DNA of 64,000 nucleotides from DAITAZ01 sp036824045 (GCA_036824045.1 DAITAZ010000007.1:1-64000), one strand, 5' to 3'. Counted from the stretch's first letter, positions 1 through 8,256 are shown. A program made the numbers and translations. The notes: generated from the letters alone by a model not told the origin.

Positions 1-1427
1 CCGCCACGGGCCAGGATGGCCTGGGTCGCCGCCGCGGCCAGCGGCGCGAGGGCGGGCTCCAGGCGGTTGTGTTCTACCGCGGGCAGCAAGGTGCTGGCCC
101 ATTCGAGGTTCTGCCCCACCGCAGTGCCCAGGGCGGCCAGGAGCGGGTCCGGGCCTGGGCCGTGGGCGGCCGGGGGCCGGTCCAGGCTCAGCCGGGACAG
201 GCGGCTGAGGCGCTGGCGCCAGTGGGCGAGGCTCGTTGCGCCGGTGGCCAGGGTGTGCCACAGCCATGCGCCGCGGGTGGCGGGGTCCGGCAGCAGCTCG
301 GCCAGGGTGCGGTAGAGCAGGTTGGCGGCCAGCAGGTCGGGCTGCAGTTCCGCCAGGGTGTGCGCCCGGGCCGCCCACAGGCGGGTGCCGTGCAGGGCCA
401 CGGCGGGGGGCAGGGCAATGCCGGGGGCCTGCAGCCGGCTGGCCAGGGCGTGGAGGGCGGCGGCATCCAGCCCGCCGGGCACGGCGGCCAGGGCCCACAG
501 CAGGCGCGCCCCGCGCCGGGTGGCGGGGGCGGCCAGTTCCGGGCTGGCCCGGCACTCGGCCTCGACGCGGGCGCCCTCCCGGTCCACCAGGGCGGAGAGG
601 ATCTGGTGGCGCTTGAGCCCGGTGGCGGTCGGGTCGTGGGCCAGGTTGAGGGCGTGGGCCAGCACCAGCAGGGCCTTGCCGTGGGTGGCGTCCCGCGCCA
701 GCCAGTGGGCGAAGGCGGCTTCGGTGAGCGGCGGCGGGGTGTGGGCGCGGCCCAGGCGCGGGGCAAAGGCCGCCCAGCCGGCGCAAAAGAGCGGCCAGGC
801 GGGGGCGGCCAAGGGGTCGAGCGCAAGCGGCGGGGAATGCTCGCTGGCCATGGCCCCGGAGACGATGGTGGCCATCGGCTCCGCCTCCCGGCACAGGAGC
901 AGCACCCGCAGCGGCACCTGGGGGGCCTGGCTGTCGCGCAGGCGGGTGAGCAGGGCGCGCACCGCCTCGGCGTACTGCTCCGGGTAGTCGATGATCAGCA
1001 GGGTGCCCCGGCGGCCCTGGCGAAAGGCCTGGGAGCGGCCGGGGTCGGCCAGTTGGCCGGCCTCCCAGCCCTGCTCGCGCAGGGTCAGGGCCAGTTCGAA
1101 GGCGAGCCGGGTTTTGCCGGTGCCGCCCCCGCCGTGCACGATGCGCACCCGGCGCCGGGCGGGTTCGGCGGCCCAGCGCTGCAAGTCCGCCAGTTCCTGC
1201 GCCCGGCCCACCAGTTGCGCCGGCAGCCGGCTGCGCCAGCTCAGCAGGCCGGGCGCGGTGGCTTCCGGGGCGTCGGTGAAGGGGATTTGCAGCGCCAGGA
1301 GCGGCAGTTCCGCGCCCTGGTGGAGCACCACGTCACCGTGGATGACGCCCGTGTTCACCACGCCGGCGTTGTCGCCGCAGACGATCACCCCACCCCGGTC
1401 GGCGGAAGGTTTGTTCTTGCCGAACAT
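1..1427 (-). CDS. STAND-type P-loop NTPase, C-terminus beyond window edge
   Basis: Reads from an ATG at 1427 to the left window edge, giving 475 codons without a stop; the rest lies outside the window. A GGAGG Shine-Dalgarno sits 8 bases before the ATG. Residues 9-31 form a glycine-rich segment with the core GDNAGVVNTG. A VGRAQEL box (73-79), typical just before STAND/NACHT-like ATPase cores, is followed by Walker A GGGGTGKT (99-106) and Walker B LLIIDY ending at D147-Y148. After that comes an Ala/Leu-rich, probably helical region, likely a winged helix plus TPR-like repeats (inference). STAND proteins usually act as ligand-triggered switches in signalling, regulation or phage defence. The gene lies 20 bp after a small membrane protein with the same glycine-rich motif, so the two probably form one unit. 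The effector and sensor domains cannot be judged from this fragment. Confidence 0.75.
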   Translation of the reverse strand, partial: MFGKNKPSADRGGVIVCGDNAGVVNTGVIHGDVVLHQGAELPLLALQIPFTDAPEATAPGLLSWRSRLPAQLVGRAQELADLQRWAAEPARRRVRIVHGGGGTGKTRLAFELALTLREQGWEAGQLADPGRSQAFRQGRRGTLLIIDYPEQYAEAVRALLTRLRDSQAPQVPLRVLLLCREAEPMATIVSGAMASEHSPPLALDPLAAPAWPLFCAGWAAFAPRLGRAHTPPPLTEAAFAHWLARDATHGKALLVLAHALNLAHDPTATGLKRHQILSALVDREGARVEAECRASPELAAPATRRGARLLWALAAVPGGLDAAALHALASRLQAPGIALPPAVALHGTRLWAARAHTLAELQPDLLAANLLYRTLAELLPDPATRGAWLWHTLATGATSLAHWRQRLSRLSRLSLDRPPAAHGPGPDPLLAALGTAVGQNLEWASTLLPAVEHNRLEPALAPLAAAATQAILARG

Positions 1428-1447
1428 GTGCGCGGCCTCCGGCGGCG

Positions 1448-1744
1448 TCAGCCGGGTGTTACCGGCAAGCGCCAGGCCAGCACCGCCACGACGGCGCTTG
1501 CCAACCCGGCGAGCATGGAGACGACGGCCACCCAGTCCGGCCCGGGCTTGCCCGTGCCGCCGATCTGCCCGGTGTTGATGCTGCCGTGGTTGTCGCCGCC
1601 CACCACCACGCCGCCCCGGTCTGCCTTGACCCTGGCCCCGCCGCCCCACCAGCGGGCAATCGCCAGCCCCCACGCCAGGGCGGCAAAACCCGCCAGTTCC
1701 AGCCGCCAGGGGGCCAGCGCCGCCAGCACCGTTTGCCATTCCAT
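1448..1744 (-). CDS. Small two-TM membrane protein sharing a motif with the adjacent STAND ATPase
   Basis: 98 residues with an ATG at 1744 and a GAGGG ribosome site. A hydrophobic helix at about residues 18-33 is followed by a glycine-rich loop (34-70) and a second hydrophobic helix at about 71-92. The loop contains ADRGGVVVGGDNHGSINTG, which matches residues 9-27 of the STAND ATPase encoded 20 bp downstream at most positions, with the same order and spacing. No known enzymatic motif is visible. The two genes are almost certainly co-transcribed. A plausible role is a membrane partner or effector, such as a pore or anchor, that docks to the ATPase through the shared motif. That role is inference; family membership is unknown to me. 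Confidence 0.65.
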   Translation of the reverse strand: MEWQTVLAALAPWRLELAGFAALAWGLAIARWWGGGARVKADRGGVVVGGDNHGSINTGQIGGTGKPGPDWVAVVSMLAGLASAVVAVLAWRLPVTPG

Positions 1745-1905
1745 GATCGCGCCCTCGCTGATGCTCTTTGGAACCCTGCGCTACACGCCGGGCATGCAGC
1801 TTTGAGCATATCACGGTGGAAAAGAGGGGGCTTACGGCGGCATTTCGGTGGCGCCGGCTCCTGGCGTAAAATCCGGGCTCCGATTCTTTTCCCTGCGGTC
1901 CTGCT

Positions 1906-2847
1906 GTGCATCCCCTCGTACTCCTTGCCGCCAAGGCGGTGGCAGCCGTGGCGCTCGACCAGTTGCTGGGCGAACCCCGGCGCTGGCACCCGCTGGTGCT
2001 CTTCGGGCGCTATGCCCGCGCCCTCGAAAACCTGATCCGCCCCCACGGGCCGGGCCACCTGATGGGCATGCTGGCCTGGTGCGCGGCGGTGCTGCCCGGG
2101 TTCTTCCTGGCGGGTTGGCTGCATGCCCGGGGGCCGGTGGTGGCCGCGGTGGTGGATGTGCTGCTGCTCTACTTCGCCCTGGGCCGGCGCAGCCTGGCGG
2201 AGCACGCGGCAGCGGTGGCGGGGCCGCTGGCGGCGGGCGATCTGCCGGCCGCGCGGGAACAGGTGGGGCGCATGGTGAGCCGGGAAACACAGAGCCTGGA
2301 CGAGGAGGAAGTCGCCAAGGCGACCGTGGAATCGGTGCTGGAAAACGGCAACGACGCGGTGTTCGGCGCCCTGTTCTGGTTCGTGCTCCTGGGCGGGGCG
2401 GGGGCGCTGCTGTTCCGCCTGGCCAACACGCTGGACGCCATGTGGGGCTACCGCACGCCCCGCTACCTGCGCTTTGGCTGGGCGGCGGCGCGCATCGACG
2501 ATGTCCTCAATTTCGTGCCGGCGCGGCTCACGGCCCTGAGCTACGCCCTGCTGGGCGAGCTGCGCCAGGCGCTGGCCTGCTGGCGCAAGCAGGCACCCCT
2601 CCACGACAGCCCCAACGCCGGCCCGGTGATGGCGGCGGGGGCGGGGGCGCTCGGCCTGCGTCTGGGCGGGCCCGCCCGCTACCACGGGCAAATGGAGTTC
2701 CGCCCCACCCTGGGGGAAGGGGCCGCGCCGGCCCCGGCGGACATCCACCGGGCGGTGGGCCTGGTCAACCGGGCCACGGCCTTGTGGCTGGGGGCGCTGG
2801 TGCTGGCGGCGGCCCTGGCCACCCTGGCGCGCCTGGCCCGTGCTTGA
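1906..2847 (+). CDS. cbiB: Adenosylcobinamide-phosphate synthase CbiB
   Basis: 313 residues from a GTG start. Integral membrane enzyme that attaches aminopropanol phosphate (or aminopropanol) to adenosylcobyric acid, giving adenosylcobinamide (phosphate). The family pattern is clear: an N-terminal LLGEPRRWHPLVLFGR segment, the conserved VSRETQSLDEEEV..ATVESVLENGNDAVFGALFW block, and the C-terminal NAGPVMAAGAGALGL/RYHG segment. Several hydrophobic helices are present. The last 8 bases overlap the GTG of cobD, which makes the aminopropanol phosphate, so the two are translationally coupled. The gene is divergent from the STAND operon, with a 161-bp spacer in which I see no riboswitch. Confidence 0.93.
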   Translation: MHPLVLLAAKAVAAVALDQLLGEPRRWHPLVLFGRYARALENLIRPHGPGHLMGMLAWCAAVLPGFFLAGWLHARGPVVAAVVDVLLLYFALGRRSLAEHAAAVAGPLAAGDLPAAREQVGRMVSRETQSLDEEEVAKATVESVLENGNDAVFGALFWFVLLGGAGALLFRLANTLDAMWGYRTPRYLRFGWAAARIDDVLNFVPARLTALSYALLGELRQALACWRKQAPLHDSPNAGPVMAAGAGALGLRLGGPARYHGQMEFRPTLGEGAAPAPADIHRAVGLVNRATALWLGALVLAAALATLARLARA

Positions 2848-3829
2848 GCACGGCGGGGGGCTGCGGGCCGCGGCGCGGGTCTGGGGCACGCCGCTGGAGC
2901 GCTGGCTGGATCTGTCCACCGGCATCAACCCCCAGCCCTATCCCGTACCGCCTCTGGGGGTGGGGGACTGGGCCCGGCTGCCGGAGCCGGAGGACGGCCT
3001 GGAGGCCGCCGCCGCGGCCTGTTACGGCACCCGGGCCGTGCTGCCGGTGGCGGGTTCCCAGCCCGCCATCCAGGCCCTGCCGCGGCTGTTCGAGCCGGGC
3101 CGGCGGGTGCTGCTGGCGGCGCCCACCTACGCGGAACACGGACAGGCCTGGAGCCGGGCCCGGCACGAGCTGCTGGCCCGGCCCCCGGAGCGGATCGAGG
3201 ACGCCCTGGACGCCGCCGACGTGGTGGTGCTGGTGCAGCCCAACAACCCCACCGGGCAGCACTTCGGCCCGGCGCGGCTGGCGGCGTGGCTGGAGGCCCT
3301 GCAGGCCCGGGGCGCCACCCTGGTGGTGGACGAAGCCTTTGCCGATGCCGAACCCGCCGGTAGTCTGGCCCACCGGGCGGGGGAGCCGGGGCTGGTGCTG
3401 CTGCGTTCCCTGGGCAAGTTTTTTGGCCTGGCGGGGGCTCGGGTAGGGTGCGTGCTGGCGGAGCCGGCGCTGCGCGACCGGCTGGCGGAAGAACTCGGCC
3501 CCTGGGCGGTGAGCGGCCCGGCCCGGGCCGTGGCCCGCGCCGCCCTGGCGGATCGGGCCTGGCAGGCCGCCACCCGCGCCCGGCTGGCGGCCGACAGTGC
3601 CCGCCTGGCCCGCCTGTTGGCCGACGCCGGCCTGCCGCCGGCTGGCGGCACCACGCTTTTCCAATGGGTGCCCACCCCCCGTGCCGAAGCCCTGCAGCGG
3701 GCCCTGGCGGAGCGGGCCATCCTGGTCCGCTGCTTTGCCGAGCCGCCCGGCTTGCGCTTCGGCTTGCCCGGCCGCGAGGCGGACTGGGTGCGCCTGGCCC
3801 GGGCCCTCGACGATCTCAGGAGTTTGTAA
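2840..3829 (+). CDS. cobD: L-threonine-O-3-phosphate decarboxylase CobD (PLP)
   Basis: 329 residues, GTG start overlapping the cbiB stop. Fold-type I aminotransferase relative that decarboxylates threonine phosphate to (R)-1-amino-2-propanol phosphate for CbiB. The N-terminal HGG..RAA....P...WLDLSTGINP pattern separates this group from histidinol-phosphate aminotransferase. PNNPTG, the VVDEAF aspartate region and the PLP lysine K193 in SLGKFFGLAGARVG are all present, and the C-terminal LRFGLPG arginine motif is kept. In some organisms this enzyme is named CobC; it should not be confused with the phosphatase cobC at 20007. Followed with no gap by a B12-binding protein. Confidence 0.92.
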   Translation: MLEHGGGLRAAARVWGTPLERWLDLSTGINPQPYPVPPLGVGDWARLPEPEDGLEAAAAACYGTRAVLPVAGSQPAIQALPRLFEPGRRVLLAAPTYAEHGQAWSRARHELLARPPERIEDALDAADVVVLVQPNNPTGQHFGPARLAAWLEALQARGATLVVDEAFADAEPAGSLAHRAGEPGLVLLRSLGKFFGLAGARVGCVLAEPALRDRLAEELGPWAVSGPARAVARAALADRAWQAATRARLAADSARLARLLADAGLPPAGGTTLFQWVPTPRAEALQRALAERAILVRCFAEPPGLRFGLPGREADWVRLARALDDLRSL

Positions 3830-4717
3830 ATGGCACATGTGTTGTTCTGGCTGCTGGTCAGCGTGTTGCTCGGCACGGCGCAGGCCGAGGTGAGCGTGAA
3901 GGATGACCTGGGCCAGACCATCCGCCTGGCGGCGCCGGCCCGGCGCATCGTCAGCCTCGCCCCCCATGTCACGGAGCTGCTTTACGCCGCCGGCGCCGGC
4001 GACCGGCTGGCGGGTGCGGTGCAGTACAGCGACTACCCGGAGGCGGCCAAGCAATTGCCCCGGGTGGGCGGCTACAGCATGGTGGACCTGGAGGCGGTGA
4101 TCGCCCTCAAGCCGGACCTGGTGGTGGCCTGGAAAAGCGGCAACCGGGATGCCCACCTGGACAAGCTGCGGGCGCTGAACATCCCGGTCTACATCAACGA
4201 GCCCCGCCGCATCGACGACGTGGCCGACAGCCTGATCCGCCTGGGCGAGCTGGCGGGCAGCGGCCCGGTGGCCCGGCAGGCGGCGGAACGCTTTCGCGCC
4301 CGCCACGCGGACCTGGCCCGGCGCTACAGCGGCAGCGCCCCGGTGCGGCTGGTGTACGTGATCTGGAACCAGCCGCTGATGACGGTCAACGGCCAGCACC
4401 TCATCTCCGACGTGGTGCGCTTGTGCGGGGGCGAGAACGTGTTTGCCAGCCTGCCCCAGTTGGCCGCCCGCATCAGCGTCGAGGCGGTGTTGGCGGCCAA
4501 CCCGGAGGCGATTGTGGCCAGCGGCATGGGCGAGGCCCGACCCGACTGGCTGGATGACTGGCGCAAGTGGAAGAGCCTGTCCGCCGTGCAGCGCAACAAC
4601 CTTTACTTCATCCGGCCGGACCTGATGCAGCGCCACACCCCCCGCATCCTCGACGGAGCCCAGGAACTGTGCGCCCATCTGGAAGAAGCCCGCCGCAACC
4701 GGAACACGAAACCATGA
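3830..4717 (+). CDS. btuF: Periplasmic corrinoid-binding protein BtuF
   Basis: 295 residues starting directly after the cobD stop. A hydrophobic stretch (residues 3-19, ending TAQA|EV) is a signal peptide. The mature part follows the class III metal/corrinoid-binding protein plan: RIVSLAPHVTELLYAAGAGDRLAG, then YSDYPEAAKQLPRVGGYSMVDLEAVIALKPDLV. It would deliver vitamin B12 to the BtuCD transporter, encoded about 9 kb away at 13416-15184. The gene ends in an ATGA overlap with a second, leaderless BtuF-like gene. An Fe or heme specificity cannot be excluded from fold alone, but the cobalamin neighbours argue for B12. Confidence 0.88.
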   Translation: MAHVLFWLLVSVLLGTAQAEVSVKDDLGQTIRLAAPARRIVSLAPHVTELLYAAGAGDRLAGAVQYSDYPEAAKQLPRVGGYSMVDLEAVIALKPDLVVAWKSGNRDAHLDKLRALNIPVYINEPRRIDDVADSLIRLGELAGSGPVARQAAERFRARHADLARRYSGSAPVRLVYVIWNQPLMTVNGQHLISDVVRLCGGENVFASLPQLAARISVEAVLAANPEAIVASGMGEARPDWLDDWRKWKSLSAVQRNNLYFIRPDLMQRHTPRILDGAQELCAHLEEARRNRNTKP

Positions 4718-5523
4718 CCCGTCGCCTGCCCCGCCGCATTGCCTGTCTGTCCACCGAAACGGTGGAGGTGCTCTACCTGCTGGGCGAGCAAGAGCGCATC
4801 GCCGGCATCTCCGGCTTTACCGTGCGGCCGCCCCGGGCACGCAAGGAAAAGCCCAGGATCAGCGGCTTTTCCACCGCCCGGCTGGACAAGATCCTGGCGG
4901 TGGAGCCGGATCTGGTGCTGGCCTTCTCCGACCTGCAGGCGGACATGGCGCGGGATCTGGTCAAGGCCGGCATCGCCGTGCACGTGTTCAACCAGCGGGA
5001 CGTGGAAGGCATCCTCGCCATGGTGGAGACGGTGGGCCGGCTGGTGGGCGCCCAGGCCCGGGCCGAGGCCCTGGTGGCGGAACTGGAGGCCACCATTGCC
5101 CGGGTCCGGGTGGAGGCGGCGACCCGGCTGCTGCCGGGGCTGCGCCGGCCCCGGGTGTACTTCGAGGAGTGGGACGAACCGCTGATTTCCGGCATCCGCT
5201 GGGCTTCCGAGCTGATCGCCCTGGCCGGTGGCGAGGACGTGTTCGCCGACCAGTCCCACGCTCAAGCGGGCAAGAGCCGCATCATCGCCGATCCGCTGGA
5301 GGTGGTGCGGCGGGCGCCGGACGTGATCATCGGCTCCTGGTGCGGCAAGCACTTCCGGCCGGAGCAACTGGTGGCCCGCCCGGGCTGGGCCGAGGTGCCG
5401 GCGGTGCGCGCCGGCCGGGTGCACGAGATCAAGTCGGCGGTGATCCTCACCCCGGGCGTGGGGGCCATCGCCGAGGGACTACCCGCCCTGGCGGGGCTCC
5501 TGGCTCCCGTTCCGGCGGGATGA
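4714..5523 (+). CDS. Second BtuF-like cobalamin-binding protein without signal peptide
   Basis: 269 residues, ATG overlapping the stop of btuF (ATGA). It is a homologous substrate-binding fold: RRIACLSTETVEVLYLLGEQERIAG, then ISGFSTARLDKILAVEPDLVLAFSDLQ, a helical backbone, and a second lobe with YFEEWDEPLISGIRWASELI. The N-terminus (MTRRLPRRIACLS) has no hydrophobic signal sequence, so the protein appears cytoplasmic or is exported by another route. Similar leaderless paralogs occur in cobalamin loci, but their job is not settled; cytosolic corrinoid binding or handover to CobO is possible (inference). It is the last gene of the cbiB-cobD-btuF unit. Confidence 0.78.
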   Translation: MTRRLPRRIACLSTETVEVLYLLGEQERIAGISGFTVRPPRARKEKPRISGFSTARLDKILAVEPDLVLAFSDLQADMARDLVKAGIAVHVFNQRDVEGILAMVETVGRLVGAQARAEALVAELEATIARVRVEAATRLLPGLRRPRVYFEEWDEPLISGIRWASELIALAGGEDVFADQSHAQAGKSRIIADPLEVVRRAPDVIIGSWCGKHFRPEQLVARPGWAEVPAVRAGRVHEIKSAVILTPGVGAIAEGLPALAGLLAPVPAG

Positions 5524-5819
5524 TATTTGTCAAAGGCGGGGCGGCGGGGCGCTCCCTATCATCCGGCAATTCCCTTGCCGGAGAGGTTCCATGCTCCCTC
5601 CCTTCCTTCGCGGCGCGGCCCAATGGGGCGGCCGAAAAATAACCAAAGCGGCCACCCAAGGAGACGCCAGACCCCCCCAAGGAGGGGGAGATGAGCACGA
5701 GGTCGGACAGGGCGGCGNNNNNNNNNNACTTGCGGTCCTGCGGTCCCCCCCTAACATCCCTCTATTCCTCTTGCTTTTTTGCTCCCTTCCCCCCCCCCCC
5801 CCTCCGGGGCGCGCCCCTC
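5524..5819. other. Intergenic, repeat-like DNA with assembly gap
   Basis: No credible gene. The stretch carries a 10-N scaffold gap at 5718-5727, a long C homopolymer near 5790-5803, and CCAAGGAG/CCTCCGG-type direct and inverted pieces (around 5657-5691 and 5803-5830) that look like an interspersed intergenic repeat. The N run probably marks a collapsed or unresolved repeat copy. The small gap size is a placeholder, so true distance and continuity across it are unknown. Confidence 0.6.
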
Positions 5820-6149
5820 GGGGCCGCGCTCCTCTTCCCCCTGGCGGCAACCGTCGGTGCCGCCGAACCCGCGCTGGAAGCGGGTCTTGCCACCGTGGTC
5901 GAACTGGGCGGCGTGAACGGCCAGGCCCTGGCTTGCCAGCACGGCGCCACCGCCCAGCGCATCCGCGGGCTCGTGATCCAGCACGCGCCCAAGACCTTGC
6001 GCTTTGGCAACGCCTTCGAAACGGCCACCAGCCAGGGCTTCCTGGAACAGGGGCAGCGCGCCGCCTGCCCCGATGCCGCCGCGCTGGAGGCCCGCGTGGC
6101 GACCCTGGCCGAGCGCCTGCGCACGCAATTGCCGGCGGAGGCCCAATGA
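5728..6149 (+). CDS. Small periplasmic protein of unknown function, 5' end lost at the gap
   Basis: The reading frame ending at the TGA at 6147-6149 is open back to the N gap. Only the part from about 5820 looks like real protein: a hydrophobic LGAALLFPLAATVGAAEP stretch (probable signal peptide) and about 95 mature residues with two cysteines (ALACQHG and RAACPDA). Upstream of that the frame encodes low-complexity Pro/Phe sequence from the poly-C tract, so the start codon is missing, shifted by a homopolymer error, or beyond the gap. It overlaps the SCO gene start by 4 bases (ATGA), so it probably belongs to the same operon. A copper or respiratory role is guesswork from that neighbour; I do not recognise the family. 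Confidence 0.5.
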
Positions 6150-6802
6150 AGACCCAGTCCTTGCTCCTGCTGCGGGCGCTGTGTCTGGGCGCCGCCTGCC
6201 TCGCCGCGCCAGCGGCCCTGGCGGACGCCAAGCCCGCCGCCAGGCATGATCTGGCGGTGGAAACCCAGGGCATCAACACCCGCTTCCTGCTCCAGAACCA
6301 CTTTGGCCAGGCGGTGACGGATGGCGATTTCGCCGGGCGCTACATGCTCATCGCCTTCGGCTTCACCTTCTGTCCGGATGTGTGCCCCACCACGCTCTCC
6401 GAGATGGCCAGCGTGCTTGCCCTGCTGGGCGATCAGGCCAAGGAGGTGCAGCCTCTGTTCATCACCGTGGACCCGGCCCGGGACACCCTCAAGGTGCTGC
6501 GGGAGTACACGGCGGTGTTCGACAAACGCATCCTCGGCCTGCGCGGCTCGCCGGAACTGACGGCCCGCATTGCCGAGCACTACAAGGTGCGCTACCAGAA
6601 AGTGCAGGAGCCGGGGCAGGAGCACTACACCATGGACCACTCGGCCGGAGTGTTCCTGGTGGGCCCGAAAGGGGTGTTCCTCAACCGCTTCGCCTACGGC
6701 GCCACCGCCCAGGAAATCGCCCAGCGCATCCGCACCCACATCGCTGAAAATCCCAAGGAAGCCGCGGCGACTCCGGATGCCGCCCCGCGCAACGGGAAAT
6801 AA
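6146..6802 (+). CDS. SCO1/SenC/PrrC family copper-binding thioredoxin-fold protein
   Basis: 218 residues with a signal peptide (LLLLRALCLGAACLAAPAALA). The thioredoxin-like domain carries the SCO copper site: C76 and C80 in FCPDVCPT and H165 in MDHSAGVFLV. SCO proteins deliver copper to the CuA centre of cytochrome c oxidase or act as periplasmic thiol reductants. The start overlaps the preceding small gene. The tail after residue 200 (KEAAATPDAAPRNGK) is low complexity. No oxidase genes lie nearby, so the client is unknown. Confidence 0.88.
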   Translation: MKTQSLLLLRALCLGAACLAAPAALADAKPAARHDLAVETQGINTRFLLQNHFGQAVTDGDFAGRYMLIAFGFTFCPDVCPTTLSEMASVLALLGDQAKEVQPLFITVDPARDTLKVLREYTAVFDKRILGLRGSPELTARIAEHYKVRYQKVQEPGQEHYTMDHSAGVFLVGPKGVFLNRFAYGATAQEIAQRIRTHIAENPKEAAATPDAAPRNGK

Positions 6803-6821
6803 GCCGCTGTTCGCATGCTGC

Positions 6822-6858
6822 GCATCCCATACGATACCGTATGGGATGCGGTTATAAT
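6822..6858 (+). promoter_or_regulatory. Perfect 12-bp inverted repeat next to a TATAAT -10 box
   Basis: GCATCCCATACG (6822-6833), a 4-base spacer and CGTATGGGATGC (6838-6849) form a perfect inverted repeat. A consensus -10 TATAAT lies at 6853-6858, so the repeat covers the -35/spacer region and should act as an operator for the CoA-transferase gene at 6939. It has no T-run, so it is not a terminator. The regulator is not identified; a dimeric GntR/TetR-type factor is a guess. Confidence 0.6.
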
Positions 6859-6938
6859 CCGGGGAAAAACTGAGCGGCCCGACCAGGGGCGCCTTCCCGG
6901 TCCCCGGGAGAGACGGCAACCTAACCTAGGAGGAGTGG

Positions 6939-8234
6939 ATGATTCCTGCAGCACTATACGACGAAAAGCGCGTAAGCCCAGCCCAGGCCGTTGGCCTGGT
7001 GCGCGATGGGGACACCATCATCATCCCCACTGCCGTGGCAGAGCCGCCGGCGCTGCTGACCGCCCTGTCGGAAGCCCGCCGCAACTACCGCGGCGTTTCC
7101 GTCAGCCAGATCCTGCCGGTGCGCAAGCACGGCTACATCGATCCCGAGACAGTAGAGCACGTTCGCCATTCGGCCTATTTCTTCAGCGGCGCCACCCGCT
7201 CCGGTGGTTCCGCCGGCTGGGTGGATTACGTGCCCGCCTATTTTTCCGAGCTGCCCCAACTTATCGACCGCGGCCTGACCCCCGCCGACGTGGTGTTCAG
7301 CCTGGCCTCGCCCATGGACGAGCACGGCTACTTCGCCCTCGGCCTGGCGCCGGATTACACCATGGCCGCGCTGCGCAAGGCGCGCGTGATCGTGCTGGAA
7401 GTGAACCCCAATGTGCCGTTCACCTACGGCAACTGCCACATCCACATCTCCCAGGTCTCCGCCCTGGTGGAAAGCAGCGATCCCATCCTGGAAGTCGGCC
7501 TGCCCACCATCGGGCCGGTGCAGGAGGCCATCGGCGGTTTTGTGGCCGAGCGCATTGCCGACGGCGCCACCCTGCAGATCGGTTATGGCGGCATTCCCGA
7601 CGCGGTGGTGGTGCAACTCAAGCACAAGAAGGATCTGGGCATCCACACCGAAATGATTGGGGACGGCATCCTCAGCCTCATCGAGTGCGGCGCGGTGAAC
7701 AACAGCAAGAAGAGCTTCATGCGCGGCAAGATGGTCGCCACCTTCGGCCTGGGTTCGGGCAAGCTGTACCGCTACATGCACCGCAACCCGGCGCTGGAGA
7801 TGCACCCGGTCGAATTCACCAACGATCCCTACATCGCCGGCCAGAACGATAACCTCATCGCCATCAACGCCACCATGCAGATCGACCTGATCGGCCAGTG
7901 TGGCTCCGAGAGCCTGGGCCACGCTCCCTACTCCGGCACCGGTGGCCAGGCGGACTTCGTCCGCGCCGCCAACCGCAGCAACGGCGGCAAGGCCTTCATC
8001 GTCCTGCCCTCCACCGCCAAGAACGACACCATCTCCCGCATCGTGCCCACCCTCAATCCGGGCACCCACGTCACCACCAGCAAGAACGACATCAACTTTG
8101 TCGTCACCGAGTACGGGGTGGCGGAACTGCGTGGCAAGTCCGCTCACCAGCGGGCCGCGGCCCTGATCAGCATCGCCCATCCCAACTTCCGCGAGGAACT
8201 GCGCCAGTCGGCGAAGAAGATGGGCCTGATGTAA
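6939..8234 (+). CDS. Acetyl-CoA hydrolase/transferase family protein (4-hydroxybutyrate/succinyl CoA-transferase-like)
   Basis: 431 residues, ATG preceded by a strong AGGAGGAG ribosome site. Two-domain CoA-transferase family I: N-terminal VRDGDTIIIPTAVAEPPALLTAL and C-terminal FTNDPYIAGQNDNLIAINATMQIDLIGQ. The catalytic glutamate region is expected near HTEMIGDGILSLIECG, and GYGGIPDAV is the usual glycine loop. Members move CoA between acetate and acyl groups such as succinate, 4-hydroxybutyrate or propionate, or hydrolyse acetyl-CoA; sequence alone does not fix the substrate. Single-gene unit with its own operator-promoter upstream and a strong terminator downstream. Confidence 0.88.
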   Translation: MIPAALYDEKRVSPAQAVGLVRDGDTIIIPTAVAEPPALLTALSEARRNYRGVSVSQILPVRKHGYIDPETVEHVRHSAYFFSGATRSGGSAGWVDYVPAYFSELPQLIDRGLTPADVVFSLASPMDEHGYFALGLAPDYTMAALRKARVIVLEVNPNVPFTYGNCHIHISQVSALVESSDPILEVGLPTIGPVQEAIGGFVAERIADGATLQIGYGGIPDAVVVQLKHKKDLGIHTEMIGDGILSLIECGAVNNSKKSFMRGKMVATFGLGSGKLYRYMHRNPALEMHPVEFTNDPYIAGQNDNLIAINATMQIDLIGQCGSESLGHAPYSGTGGQADFVRAANRSNGGKAFIVLPSTAKNDTISRIVPTLNPGTHVTTSKNDINFVVTEYGVAELRGKSAHQRAAALISIAHPNFREELRQSAKKMGLM

Positions 8235-8256
8235 GCGGCGCCGTAGTCGTCACACC

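Noticed and set aside
69..1805. Long plus-strand ORF of 578 codons opposite the STAND ATPase
   Set aside because: Gly/Arg/Ala-rich shadow of the minus-strand gene; no domain, no ribosome site, and the opposite strand encodes clear Walker motifs.
1459..4678. Large minus-strand ORFs (1459-2928, 2765-4678) opposite cbiB, cobD and btuF
   Set aside because: GC-rich antisense frames with His/Gln/Arg bias and no recognisable motifs; the plus strand holds well-known enzymes.
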